Positions 8,658 to 17,780 of a stretch of 38,012 nt of DNA are shown here, in pieces (position 1 is the first letter of the stretch; every line of letters begins with the position of its first letter). The stretch covers positions 1-38,012 of the forward strand of contig CACGBP010000007.1 in NCBI GenBank assembly GCA_902571375.1. The letters run 5' to 3'. Source of the stretch: an uncultured Pelagibacteraceae bacterium (lineage in GTDB: Bacteria > Pseudomonadota > Alphaproteobacteria > Pelagibacterales > Pelagibacteraceae). The position numbers were made by a program, and so were the translations under genes. The notes beneath the pieces were generated by a model, which had not been told where the DNA came from, searched no databases, and was given only the letters and a program-made list of their open reading frames with translations.

Positions 8658-9521
8658 ATGATTAGAAATTATCAATTAAAAACAGAAAAAATTAAAAAGG
8701 GCCTTTATTTAGTATCTACTCCTATAGGAAATTTAGGAGATATTACTTTAAGATCAATCGATGTATTGAAAAAATCAGACTATATTTTATGTGAAGATAC
8801 AAGAGTTTCAAAAATTTTATTAAAAAAATATGAAATAAATTCCAAATTAATTTCTAATCATAAATTTAATGAGAAAAAAAATGTTTCTAAAATCTTAAAT
8901 TTGTTAAAAAGTGGGTTAATTATTTCAATGATTTCAGATGCTGGCACACCAAGTATATCAGATCCTGGGATAACTTTAATAAATGAATGTATTAGTAATG
9001 ATATTGAAATTATACCTCTACCAGGTCCATCATCAGTTGTAACGGCAGTTTCTATAAGCGGTTTTTCTGAAAAATTCTTTTTTTATGGTTTTTTTCCAGA
9101 AAAAAAAAAAATTTTAGAGGAAGATCTTCAAAATTTGTCTTTGCTTAATTCTTCGATAGTATTTTTTATTTCACCAAATAAAATTCAAAAGATTATTCCA
9201 AGCTTAAAGTTTTTTTTTAAGAATCGAAAAATTGTTATTTGTCGGGAGATGACAAAATATTATGAAGAGTTCATAAGAAGTGAAATTAATGATCTAGACA
9301 AGCTAGATCTTAAACTTAAAGGGGAATTAACAATAGTTATTTCTGAAAAAGTATTAGATAATAAAATTTCACAATCATTAAACGAATCTGATAAAAGAAT
9401 TATCAGTCAAATGATAAATAAAGTAAGTATAAAAGAAATTATAAATTTGATTAATCATAATAATAAAATATCAAAAAAAGAAATTTATGATTATTGTTTA
9501 AAATTAAAAAATGAAGTCTAA
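8658..9521 (+). CDS. rsmI: 16S rRNA (cytidine1402-2'-O)-methyltransferase
   Basis: RsmI uses SAM to methylate C1402 in the ribosomal P site. The 287-residue protein shows the tetrapyrrole-methylase fold: KGLYLVSTPIGNLGDITLRS (SAM site), CEDTRVSKILL, ISMISDAGTPSISDPG and PLPGPSSVVTAVSISG, all RsmI hallmarks. The C-terminal domain after about residue 235 is helical. It starts 31 bases from the divergent LpoA-like gene and overlaps the following BON lipoprotein by 11 bases. A run of twelve A (9100-9111) lies within the frame and encodes three lysines in PEKKKILEE. Confidence 0.95.
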   Translation: MIRNYQLKTEKIKKGLYLVSTPIGNLGDITLRSIDVLKKSDYILCEDTRVSKILLKKYEINSKLISNHKFNEKKNVSKILNLLKSGLIISMISDAGTPSISDPGITLINECISNDIEIIPLPGPSSVVTAVSISGFSEKFFFYGFFPEKKKILEEDLQNLSLLNSSIVFFISPNKIQKIIPSLKFFFKNRKIVICREMTKYYEEFIRSEINDLDKLDLKLKGELTIVISEKVLDNKISQSLNESDKRIISQMINKVSIKEIINLINHNNKISKKEIYDYCLKLKNEV

Positions 9522-10104
9522 AATTTTATTAATATTTCTCTTGAGTTTAATATTATCTGGATGTGCAGGTGTTGCATCTAAAGGAATTTTTGGCACTGGA
9601 GTTAGTGTAGCTTTCGATCCTAGATCGGTTGGTACACAAATCGATGATTCAATCATGCAAAAAAGTCTTACAGCAAAAATTTTACTTTTAGATAAAAATT
9701 ATTTTTTGTCTGTTAAGTCAAAAGTTCTTGATGGAAGAATTTTCTTAACTGGGAAAGTAGATGATCCCGAAGAAAAACTAAAATTAACTAAAGTAGCATG
9801 GGAAACTGAGGGAGTAAGATCAGTAAGAAACGATATTAAAATAAAAGAAAAATTTAACTTTAAGCAATCAGCTAAAGATCTTTTAATAACCTCACAACTT
9901 AGAACTGCATTGATACTAAATAAAAACATTAAAGCTACAAACTATCAGATCGATACGTTTAAGAAGAAAATTTACCTTTATGGTATAGCCATGAACTCAG
10001 ACGAAAGGGATTTGGTTATGAGTGAAGCCAAAGAAATTTTAGATGTTAAAGATGTAATTGCAAGTATTATGCTTGTGGAAGATTTAAGAATTCAAAAAAA
10101 TTAA
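9511..10104 (+). CDS. BON-domain outer-membrane lipoprotein (DolP/YraP-like)
   Basis: The 197-residue protein has a lipoprotein signal, MKSKILLIFLLSLILSGCAG, with the lipobox LSGC and lipidation at Cys18. Two BON domains follow (about 50-112 and 118-192): the first contains VLDGRIFLTGKVDDPEEKLKLTK, the second FKKKIYLYGIAMNSDERDLV. DolP of E. coli helps keep the outer membrane intact and acts near the BAM complex; it lies in the rsmI-lpoA region there too. The start overlaps rsmI by 11 bases, and its stop directly abuts the maeB stop on the other strand. Confidence 0.82.
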   Translation: MKSKILLIFLLSLILSGCAGVASKGIFGTGVSVAFDPRSVGTQIDDSIMQKSLTAKILLLDKNYFLSVKSKVLDGRIFLTGKVDDPEEKLKLTKVAWETEGVRSVRNDIKIKEKFNFKQSAKDLLITSQLRTALILNKNIKATNYQIDTFKKKIYLYGIAMNSDERDLVMSEAKEILDVKDVIASIMLVEDLRIQKN

Positions 10105-12387
10105 TTATTTAGAATAATCTATAACATCTGCAGAGTAAGCTGCTATTGAAGCTAAATTAATTATCTCAGAAGTTGAAGTTCTTAGTGGTGCAATTTCTAT
10201 AGGCAATCCCAGACCAATCAATAGTGGTCCAATGACTTTCGCTCTACTCATGGATTTAATCATTTTATATGAAATTGCTGCGCTGTGTTGACTTGGCATA
10301 ATTAGCACATTAGAATTTCCAACAATCTCAGAAAATGGGTAAAGTTCTTTATACATCTCTTCCAAAGCTACATCTGGTTGCATTTCACCATCAAATTTGA
10401 AATTTACTTTTTCTTTTTTAAGTATTTCAACTGCATCGCTCAATCTTTTGGTTCTATCTGTAGCTGGTTGACCAAATGTTGAGTGAGATAAAAAAGCGAT
10501 TTTAGGATCAAAACCAAAAAGTCTTACAACTCTTGCTGCTGATTTCGCCATATCTGCTAGTTGTTTTGCATCTGGATACTCTATTACAGAAGTATCACAG
10601 AGAAATATAGTCTTCCCTCTATTAACTATTAAGTTTAAACCAAACATAATCTCCCCAGCTCTTGGTTCAACAACTTGCATTATTTTTTCAAGGGATGCAG
10701 AATATCTTCTTGTATTTCCAGTCACCATTGCATCTGCATCACCGCAAGCGACCATACAAGAAGACCAGATCACTCTATCATTTCTTATGAGTCTATCACA
10801 ATCCCATTCCAACATTCCTTTTTGTCTTTGAAGTTTCTTAAATAAGTGTGTTACATATTTTTCTCTTTTTTCTTTATCTTTTGAATTAACAATCTCAATG
10901 TCAAAATTTTCATTATAGCCAATTTTTTTTATTTGATTTTTAATTAATTCCTCTTTTCCAACTAAAATAGGTATTCCAAGTTTTGAATTTTTGAATGCTA
11001 TGGCTGCTTTAAGCGTATTTTCATCTTCACCATCAGCAAAAACAACTTTTTTTTGTTTTTTCTTAATATAACTATGTACACCTTGCATAATTGTTACTGT
11101 GGGATCTAGTCTTTGTTTTAATTGATCTTTATATAAATCATAATTTTCAATTTTTTTTCTTGCCACACCGGTATCAATTGCAGCTTTAGCAACAGCTAAA
11201 GGTATTACACTTATTAATCTTGGATCAAATGTTGATGGAATTATATAATCTTTACCATAGTGAGGTCTTTCACCTCCCATAGCAGCAACAACCTCATCTG
11301 GTACATCCTCTTTTGCCAAATTAGCGATTGCATTTGCAGCCGCAACTTTCATTTCTTCATTAATTGTTTTTGATCTCACATCTAATGCACCTCTAAAAAT
11401 ATATGGAAATCCAATTAGATTATTTACTTGATTAGGGTAATCTGACCTTCCTGTTGCAATAATTGCATCATCTCTTACTTCCTCAATTTCTTCCGGTGTA
11501 ATTTCAGGATCTGGGTTAGCACATGCAAATATTATTGGGTTCTTGGCCATTTTTTTAACCATATCTTTTGTTAAAGCTCCTTTTGCTGACAAACCTAAAA
11601 ATACATCTGCATTCTTAATAGCATCATCCAATGTTCTATCTTTTGTTTCTATAGCGTGACTTGATTTCCATTGATTTAAGTTTTCTCTTCCTCTAAAAAT
11701 CACTCCTTTTCTATCAATCATCGTAATATTTTTCTGAGGAACTCCACTTTTCTTAAATAAATTCGTACATGCCATTGCTGATGCTCCAGCACCATTTACT
11801 ACCACTTTTATTTTATCAATTTTTTTCTTAGTAATATCCAGTGCGTTTATTAATGCAGCAGTGGTGATGATCGCTGTTCCATGTTGATCATCATGAAAAA
11901 CAGGTATATCTAAAATTTCTTTGAGTTTTTCCTCAATGATAAAGCAATCTGGGGCTGCTATATCTTCAAGATTTATTCCACCAAAACTTGGTGCAAAATT
12001 TTTTATGCTATTAATTATTTCGTTTGGATCAGCTGAGTCTATTTCAAGATCTATCGAGTCTATATCCGCAAATCTTTTAAATAATACCGCTTTACCTTCC
12101 ATCACTGGTTTGGAAGCCAATGCTCCTAAATTTCCCATACCTAGAATTGCTGAACCATTACTTATAACAGCAACAAGATTACCTTTACTGGTATAATCAA
12201 AAGCAGCTTCAGGGTTTTCACTTATTGCTTTTACTGGAGCAGCAACACCTGGAGAATATGCTAAAGCAAGATCTCTTTTTGTGGTCATATTTTTTGAAGA
12301 AGAAATTTCAATCTTTCCGGGTTTTTTATGACTATGAAAATCTAAAGCTTCTTTGTCTGTATAATGATCGGTTTTTGTCTTTTTCAT
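10105..12387 (-). CDS. maeB: NADP-dependent malic enzyme with phosphotransacetylase-like C-terminus
   Basis: This enzyme decarboxylates malate to pyruvate with reduction of NADP. The 760-residue protein has the MaeB layout: malic enzyme N domain (KRDLALAYSPGVAAPVKAI, metal-binding IAAPDCFIIEEKL, FHDDQHGTAIITTAAL), a Rossmann domain with VVVNGAGASAMAC (about 195-420), and a phosphotransacetylase-like region (about 430-760, ending near IEIAPLRTSTSEI) that is regulatory, not catalytic, in characterised MaeB proteins. It stands alone, convergent with the BON lipoprotein and divergent from murJ. A motif shared with the irr promoter lies five bases before its ATG. Confidence 0.96.
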   Translation of the reverse strand: MKKTKTDHYTDKEALDFHSHKKPGKIEISSSKNMTTKRDLALAYSPGVAAPVKAISENPEAAFDYTSKGNLVAVISNGSAILGMGNLGALASKPVMEGKAVLFKRFADIDSIDLEIDSADPNEIINSIKNFAPSFGGINLEDIAAPDCFIIEEKLKEILDIPVFHDDQHGTAIITTAALINALDITKKKIDKIKVVVNGAGASAMACTNLFKKSGVPQKNITMIDRKGVIFRGRENLNQWKSSHAIETKDRTLDDAIKNADVFLGLSAKGALTKDMVKKMAKNPIIFACANPDPEITPEEIEEVRDDAIIATGRSDYPNQVNNLIGFPYIFRGALDVRSKTINEEMKVAAANAIANLAKEDVPDEVVAAMGGERPHYGKDYIIPSTFDPRLISVIPLAVAKAAIDTGVARKKIENYDLYKDQLKQRLDPTVTIMQGVHSYIKKKQKKVVFADGEDENTLKAAIAFKNSKLGIPILVGKEELIKNQIKKIGYNENFDIEIVNSKDKEKREKYVTHLFKKLQRQKGMLEWDCDRLIRNDRVIWSSCMVACGDADAMVTGNTRRYSASLEKIMQVVEPRAGEIMFGLNLIVNRGKTIFLCDTSVIEYPDAKQLADMAKSAARVVRLFGFDPKIAFLSHSTFGQPATDRTKRLSDAVEILKKEKVNFKFDGEMQPDVALEEMYKELYPFSEIVGNSNVLIMPSQHSAAISYKMIKSMSRAKVIGPLLIGLGLPIEIAPLRTSTSEIINLASIAAYSADVIDYSK

Positions 12388-12392
12388 TTTTT

Positions 12393-12409
12393 AATTAATT
12401 ATTCTAAAC
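12393..12409 (-). promoter_or_regulatory. Irr/ICE-like operator candidate before maeB
   Basis: Read on the minus strand this is GTTTAGAATAATTAATT. The first 14 bases are identical to the motif before irr (33243-33259) and before rubrerythrin (33725-33741, minus strand). It sits five bases from the maeB start, nearly the same offset as at irr. Function as an operator is inference; it could instead be a shared -10 region. Confidence 0.4.
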
Positions 12410-12471
12410 TCAAAACTAATTACATCTATTTTGTATATTTATTATTATTTTAAATATTTGATCTATATATT

Positions 12472-12501
12472 TTGATAATAAGTGTACAATTAGGGTAAAA
12501 T
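12472..12501 (+). promoter_or_regulatory. Candidate sigma-70 promoter for murJ operon
   Basis: TTGATA (12472-12477) and TAAAAT (12496-12501) are 18 bases apart, 17 bases before the murJ ATG. The 131-base spacer to maeB is otherwise AT-rich without further clear signals, apart from the motif at 12393-12409. Confidence 0.35.
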
Positions 12502-12518
12502 TAAGACTAATATGATTT

Positions 12519-14048
12519 ATGAATTTAGTTAAGTCAACAGGGACTTTTGGATTTTATACTATAATCAGCAGATTACTTGGTTATTTGAGAGATATCTTAA
12601 TTGCGATTTTTCTAGGCACAAGTCTCTTAGCTGATGCATTTTTTGTAGCTTTTAGAATTCCTAACACTTTTAGACGGCTCTTCGCTGAGGGAACTTTTAA
12701 TGCAGCTTTTGTTCCTAGTTACACCTCAGAATTAGTTAAAGGTAAAAAAAAATCAAATATCTTTGCTAATAAAATTTTTAATTTATTATTTTTAGCTTTA
12801 TTACTTTTAATCTTGGTTGCAGAAATTTTTATGCCAATAGTGGTTAACTTAATAGCACCAGGATTTGTTGAAGATAGTGAAAAAATAAAAATTGCAATAG
12901 ATTTAACAAGAATAACTTTCCCCTTTTTAATGTTTGTAAGTTTATCCTCTTTTTTTGGAGGTATTTTGAATTCTCATAATAAATTTGCAGCAGCATCAGC
13001 AGCGCCAATTATTTTAAATATTGTAATGATTGGCATCCTTTTTTCTGGAAAATATTTAGGTGATGAATTAGTTTATTATCTCTCTTATGGTGTTTCAATA
13101 GCTGGTTTAATACAGTTAATATTTTTATATAAATTTGTAGGAAAATTTTTTTCAATTAAGATAAATTTAAAATTTAACATTGATGATAAAGTAAAAACTT
13201 TTTTTAAAAAACTATTACCAAGTATTTTTTCATCAGGTGTTACACAAATCAATATTCTTGTAGGAACAATTATTGCTTCTTTTCAAACAAGTGCTGTTTC
13301 CTATCTTTACTATGCTGACAGAATTTACCAAATAAATCTAGCAATTGCGGGCATTGCAATTGGTGTAGTTGTTCTTCCACAACTTTCAAAACATGTTCAC
13401 CTAAAGAAAAAGGATAAAGTTTTAAAAATTCAAAATAAGGCACTTGAATTAAGCATGTTCTTAAGTTTGCCTGCTTCTGTTGCATTATTTGTTGGCTCCG
13501 AGGAAATTATTTCAGCTTTATTTGGTTATGGCTCTTTTAGCAATGAAGCAGTATTAAATTCAGCTAAAGCACTTTATTATTTTGGTTTAGGTTTACCAGC
13601 CTTTGCATTTATCAAAGTATTTTCTACTTTTTTCTTTGCAAATAACGACACTAAAACACCATTTTATATATCTCTAATTTCTGTGATTATAAATATTTTT
13701 ATAAGCTTGTATTATTTTAAAAGTATTGGTTTTATAATTATTCCAATAGCAACTTCAATTTCATCTTGGTTTAATTCTTTAGTTCTATTTATTTACCTGA
13801 AAAATAGAAATTTGTTTAGGTTTAATAATATTTTTGTGATTAGCTTTTTCAAAATTTTTTTAGCTTCAATTTTTATGGGAATATTTTTCAATTATCTCAT
13901 TTTAACATTCCAAAATCAGTTAGCGTATGAATATAATTTTAAATCATTTTATTTAATTTCATCAGTTTTATTAGCTTTGTGTTTTTACTTAATTATATCC
14001 TTTTTTTTCAAAGCTTTTAATTATAAAGATCTTCAATTAAGATATTAA
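12519..14048 (+). CDS. murJ: Lipid II flippase MurJ
   Basis: MurJ moves lipid II across the inner membrane for peptidoglycan synthesis. The 509-residue protein is very hydrophobic, with about 14 transmembrane segments. MurJ-specific motifs are present: LGYLRDILIAIFLGTSLLAD in the first helices with the conserved Arg, AFRIPNTFRRLFAEGTFNAAFVP, and YYADRIYQINLAIAGIAIGVVVLPQLSKH. It begins the murJ-trpS-nfu-bax row; trpS starts three bases after its stop. Confidence 0.96.
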   Translation: MNLVKSTGTFGFYTIISRLLGYLRDILIAIFLGTSLLADAFFVAFRIPNTFRRLFAEGTFNAAFVPSYTSELVKGKKKSNIFANKIFNLLFLALLLLILVAEIFMPIVVNLIAPGFVEDSEKIKIAIDLTRITFPFLMFVSLSSFFGGILNSHNKFAAASAAPIILNIVMIGILFSGKYLGDELVYYLSYGVSIAGLIQLIFLYKFVGKFFSIKINLKFNIDDKVKTFFKKLLPSIFSSGVTQINILVGTIIASFQTSAVSYLYYADRIYQINLAIAGIAIGVVVLPQLSKHVHLKKKDKVLKIQNKALELSMFLSLPASVALFVGSEEIISALFGYGSFSNEAVLNSAKALYYFGLGLPAFAFIKVFSTFFFANNDTKTPFYISLISVIINIFISLYYFKSIGFIIIPIATSISSWFNSLVLFIYLKNRNLFRFNNIFVISFFKIFLASIFMGIFFNYLILTFQNQLAYEYNFKSFYLISSVLLALCFYLIISFFFKAFNYKDLQLRY

Positions 14049-14051
14049 CTT

Positions 14052-15053
14052 ATGGGAAAAAAAATTTTTTCAGGTGTTCAGCCAACTGGTAATCTTCATC
14101 TAGGAAATTATTTAGGAGCAATTAAAAATTTTGTTGAACTTAATAATGATGATAAAAATGAGTGTATCTTTTGTGTGGTAGATTTACATGCAATAACCGT
14201 TTATCAGAACCCAGAATTATTAAGAAACAACATATATGAGACTGTAGCTACTTTTTTAGCTAGTGGGATTAATCATAAGAAAAGTATTATTTTTAATCAA
14301 TCACGAGTAGGTGCGCACTCAGAAACAGCTTGGATTTTAAGTTGTGTAGCTAGAATGGGTTGGTTAAATCGAATGACTCAATTTAAAGAAAAAGCTGGCA
14401 AAGATAAAGAAAAAGCAAGTATTGGTCTTTATTCATATCCAGTGTTAATGGCTGCAGATATATTACTTTATGATGCTACTCATGTACCAGTTGGGGATGA
14501 TCAAAAACAACATTTAGAACTTTGTCGAGATATTGCTCAAAGATTTAATAATGATTATAAAGTTGAGAACTTCTTTAAGGTGCCCGAACCACTAATTCAA
14601 AAACAGTTTTCTAGAATTATGAGTCTAAAAGATGGTTTAAAAAAAATGAGTAAATCTGAACCCTCAGATTTAAGTAGAATAAATCTAACTGATAATAAAG
14701 ATGATATTTTAAATAAGATTAAAAAAGCTAAAACAGACTCATTACCAATGCCTTCAACAATTGAAGAGCTAGAAGACAGAGCTGAAGCAAAAAACTTACT
14801 TGGAATTTATTCAAGTCTCTCTGGATTGACTTTGGAGAAAAGTATTTCGGAATTTTCTGGTAAAAATTTTTCGGAATTCAAAAATGATCTGGCAGAAATT
14901 CTTGTGGATAAAATTATTCCCATCTCAGTTGAAATTAAAAAATTATTAGAGGATAAGAAATATTTAGAGCAAATATTGTCGGAGGGTCATAAAAAAGCAA
15001 ACGATATAGCATCAAATAAGTTAAAAAAAATTCATGAATTGGTGGGTTTTTAA
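14052..15053 (+). CDS. trpS: Tryptophanyl-tRNA synthetase
   Basis: This class I aminoacyl-tRNA synthetase charges tRNA-Trp. The 333-residue protein has the HIGH-type signature PTGNLHLGNYLGA (11-23), the KMSKS loop KKMSKSEPSD at about 200, and the tryptophan pocket region with YPVLMAADILLYDATHVPVGDDQKQHLEL. The length is usual for the bacterial enzyme. It sits three bases after murJ, an arrangement common in alphaproteobacteria. Confidence 0.97.
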   Translation: MGKKIFSGVQPTGNLHLGNYLGAIKNFVELNNDDKNECIFCVVDLHAITVYQNPELLRNNIYETVATFLASGINHKKSIIFNQSRVGAHSETAWILSCVARMGWLNRMTQFKEKAGKDKEKASIGLYSYPVLMAADILLYDATHVPVGDDQKQHLELCRDIAQRFNNDYKVENFFKVPEPLIQKQFSRIMSLKDGLKKMSKSEPSDLSRINLTDNKDDILNKIKKAKTDSLPMPSTIEELEDRAEAKNLLGIYSSLSGLTLEKSISEFSGKNFSEFKNDLAEILVDKIIPISVEIKKLLEDKKYLEQILSEGHKKANDIASNKLKKIHELVGF

Positions 15054-15104
15054 ATAATTTTTAATAAGAGTTCCCTTTTTTCAATTAATGATTATATATA
15101 TTTT

Positions 15105-15644
15105 ATGTTCGTTCAAACCGAAAATACACCTAATCCTAATTCACTTAAATTTTTGCCTGGAAAAATTGTATCTGAACACAACTCATTTGAAGTTATAGAT
15201 AAGGAGCAAACAAATAATGAGCTTGTTAGAAATTTACTCTCTGTAAATGGTGTTGAAGGAATTTTTTTAGGAAAAGATTTTATTTCTGTAAATAAAGTCA
15301 ATGATATATCTTGGGATGAGATAAAACATATTGTTATTTCTTTGATTAATGATTTTTATTCTCAAGGAAATGAATTTGTTATTGATAAAAGTTTAGATGC
15401 AAACCATGTAAATTTAAAAGAAATAGAAAAAAAAATTATTAATATTCTTGATCAAAAAATAAGACCTGCAGTAGCTAGAGATGGTGGGGATATAAAATTT
15501 AAAGATTTTAACGATGGTATTGTAAGAGTCCAGCTTCAAGGTAGTTGTTCAGGTTGTCCTAGTTCAACAATGACTTTAAAACAGGGTGTTCAAAATTTAT
15601 TATGCCATTATATCCCTGAAGTAAAAGAGGTAATTGCAATTTAA
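15105..15644 (+). CDS. Fe-S cluster scaffold/carrier protein, Nfu type
   Basis: The 179-residue protein has two domains: an Nfu N-terminal domain (MFVQTENTPNPNSLKFLPGK, about 1-88) and a NifU C-terminal domain (RPAVARDGGDIKFKDF to the end) with the cluster-binding GSCSGCPSSTMTL. This two-domain form occurs in alphaproteobacteria and mitochondria (NFU1) and carries 4Fe-4S clusters to client enzymes. It follows trpS after 51 bases. The MiaB and Fe-S proteins elsewhere in the window are the sort of clients it would serve. Confidence 0.92.
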   Translation: MFVQTENTPNPNSLKFLPGKIVSEHNSFEVIDKEQTNNELVRNLLSVNGVEGIFLGKDFISVNKVNDISWDEIKHIVISLINDFYSQGNEFVIDKSLDANHVNLKEIEKKIINILDQKIRPAVARDGGDIKFKDFNDGIVRVQLQGSCSGCPSSTMTLKQGVQNLLCHYIPEVKEVIAI

Positions 15645-15645
15645 T

Positions 15646-16722
15646 ATGTTTAAAAAAATAAATTATAAACATAATTTTAATCTTTCTAAATTTCTCAAAC
15701 AAAAAGACTTGGGAACTATACCAAAAATTTTTATTAGTTCTTTAGGTGTAATTTTATTTTTTTATATAATGCCAAATTTTATCTTATATTTTCAAAATGA
15801 GTCATTGGAATTCAAAAATAATTCAAAAGCAGTATTAGCTTATACTTTAAAAAATGATGGAAAAGTTCTTGATTCGGATGATGTTTTAGATGAGAAGGAT
15901 TTGTTAAGGGATATCTTTAGTCTTAATGATTTAGAAACAGACACAGTAAGATTGAATGCTTCAACAATAAAACAACTTTTTGAGGATACAGACTACTCTT
16001 TAGAAGATGTTAGAGAAAAGAAATTAGTAAAACCCGTAGCTTTGACATTGTTGCCTGCAGAAATAAAAATGATTGAAAATACAAAGCAAAGAAAAGAATT
16101 TTTCATTCAGATTATTTTACCATTAATTTTACAAGAAAATAATAATATAAGATTAGATAGAAAAAGACTTTTTAGTATAATTAATAAAAGTAGTAACTCT
16201 GATCTAGAAAAAAAATGGCTTCAAAAAAAGTATAAACAGTATGGTGTTTCATCAAGAGATTTATCAACATTAAAAGTAAGAATGGATGAAATTCCTGTTT
16301 CGCTTGCAATAGCTCAAGCAGCAAAAGAAACTGGCTGGGGGACTTCGAGATTTGCACAAGAAGGAAATGCATTGTTTGGTCAATGGACTTGGTCCGGCGA
16401 AGGTTTAAAGCCTAAAGACTCTGATAGTTCTGAAGGTCATAAGGTTATGAAGTTTAATGTCTTACAAGCATCAGTTAGAGCTTACCAGAGAAATTTGAAT
16501 ACTCATTCATCCTATAGAGCTTTTAGAGAGGCTAGAGCTAAATTACGAGATCAGAACAAAAATTTAGATAGTTTGATTTTAGTGCAGTTTTTGAATGAGT
16601 ATGCAGAGACCGGTGAAAAATATGTTGAGGTTTTACAAAAAATTATTCAACAAAATAATTTAAAAGATTTTGATGATGCAAAACTATTACCTTCAAGCAA
16701 AGGGTTAGAAAGCCTAATTTAG
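15646..16722 (+). CDS. Bax-like membrane-anchored glucosaminidase
   Basis: The 358-residue protein starts at 15646, one base after the nfu stop. A single membrane-spanning segment lies at about 25-48 (FISSLGVILFFYIMPNFI). The C-terminal domain (about 205-330) is a FlgJ/Bax-type glucosaminidase: IPVSLAIAQAAKETGWGTSR, with the catalytic Glu in KETGWG, then FAQEGNALFGQWTW and RNLNTHSSYRAFREAR. This order matches E. coli Bax. Such enzymes cut the glycan strands of peptidoglycan, so the active domain should face the periplasm. Its stop overlaps the convergent deacetylase by four bases. Confidence 0.83.
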   Translation: MFKKINYKHNFNLSKFLKQKDLGTIPKIFISSLGVILFFYIMPNFILYFQNESLEFKNNSKAVLAYTLKNDGKVLDSDDVLDEKDLLRDIFSLNDLETDTVRLNASTIKQLFEDTDYSLEDVREKKLVKPVALTLLPAEIKMIENTKQRKEFFIQIILPLILQENNNIRLDRKRLFSIINKSSNSDLEKKWLQKKYKQYGVSSRDLSTLKVRMDEIPVSLAIAQAAKETGWGTSRFAQEGNALFGQWTWSGEGLKPKDSDSSEGHKVMKFNVLQASVRAYQRNLNTHSSYRAFREARAKLRDQNKNLDSLILVQFLNEYAETGEKYVEVLQKIIQQNNLKDFDDAKLLPSSKGLESLI

Positions 16723-17780
16723 TTTTTTTTTACTGTAAATTGAGTACCGAACCATCTCCATTTTCCATTATCATTTAGAGAACAATTTATTCTTCCTCTT
16801 CTTGGCACAAACGGCTCTTTAAAATTAATTATTAGAATTTGATTTTCAAATTTTAATTCTGACTTTTGCCAATTACCACCATCATTTGAGTAACAATTAA
16901 TATTTCTGATATTTTTTTGTTCATCAAAAAACTCCACAATTAACGTTGGCGGATTATTTTCATCATAAAGTTTTTTTTGTTCTGGCTTTAGAGATTTATA
17001 TTCTAGAGGACTATAATTTATTAATGATTTAAATCTTTTCAATTCACCATATTTTTCATTTATAGGAAACCTTGGTAATTCAAATTCATCTTTATTATTA
17101 TCAATAACCCCAGAATGTTGTCCAAAAGCAATTTCAAAATTTTTTGATATATATTTTTTCATAAATAGTGAATATTCTCCAAAAGGGTAGGAAAAAATTG
17201 GAGGAACATAGCCTAGTTTTTCTTTAAAAATTTTAGTTGCTGTCTCTATATCATCAATAAATTCAGACTCTTTCATGTCTATTAAGTATTCATGAGTATG
17301 AGAGTGATGACCAATAAATCCAATTTCAGATTTCTCTATTTCTTTGATTTCATCCCAATTCATGTATCCATATTTACCAACAGGTTCAGTGGAAACAAAT
17401 AATATAAATGGAATTTTATTTTTTTTAAGGTAGGGCCATGCCTCATTATAAAACGATTTAAAACCATCATCGATTGTAATTAAAATTTTCTTATTATTTT
17501 TGGGTTTTTTAAATTCCTCTATAAATAGTTTGGGGTTATAAAATTCATATCCAAGTTCTTTAATTAAACTCATTTGTTCTTTAAAAATATCCATTCTGAT
17601 ATTGGTAGATGGATACTTATTTTCATTAAATCGATGATACATTAATGACAAAATACCACTATCATTTGAATAATATTTGATATTATTTTCTTGTGAATTA
17701 GAATTCATTAAAAATAAAAATTGTAAAATGAATAAACTTATAATTGATGCAGCTAAAGAAAAAATTTTTTTAATGATCAT
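16719..17780 (-). CDS. Secreted polysaccharide deacetylase family protein
   Basis: The 353-residue protein starts with a hydrophobic signal segment (MIIKKIFSLAASIISLFILQ), followed by a carbohydrate esterase 4-type domain: ILSLMYHRF (motif before the active site), ILITIDDGFKSF with the catalytic Asp-Asp, and IGHHSHTHEYL with the metal-binding HxxxH. From about residue 265 a beta-rich tail holds two similar units, INCYSNDGGNW and INCSLNDNGKW. The substrate is not evident; peptidoglycan or another N-acetylated glycan is likely. The start at 17780 is supported by the signal peptide and overlaps the divergent tsaB by 53 bases. Confidence 0.82.
   Translation of the reverse strand: MIIKKIFSLAASIISLFILQFLFLMNSNSQENNIKYYSNDSGILSLMYHRFNENKYPSTNIRMDIFKEQMSLIKELGYEFYNPKLFIEEFKKPKNNKKILITIDDGFKSFYNEAWPYLKKNKIPFILFVSTEPVGKYGYMNWDEIKEIEKSEIGFIGHHSHTHEYLIDMKESEFIDDIETATKIFKEKLGYVPPIFSYPFGEYSLFMKKYISKNFEIAFGQHSGVIDNNKDEFELPRFPINEKYGELKRFKSLINYSPLEYKSLKPEQKKLYDENNPPTLIVEFFDEQKNIRNINCYSNDGGNWQKSELKFENQILIINFKEPFVPRRGRINCSLNDNGKWRWFGTQFTVKKN

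Noticed and set aside
17677-17727. Upstream in-frame extension of tsaB
   Set aside because: The extra residues do not resemble TsaB and would deepen the overlap with the deacetylase; the ATG at 17728 fits the first ASKHA strand.
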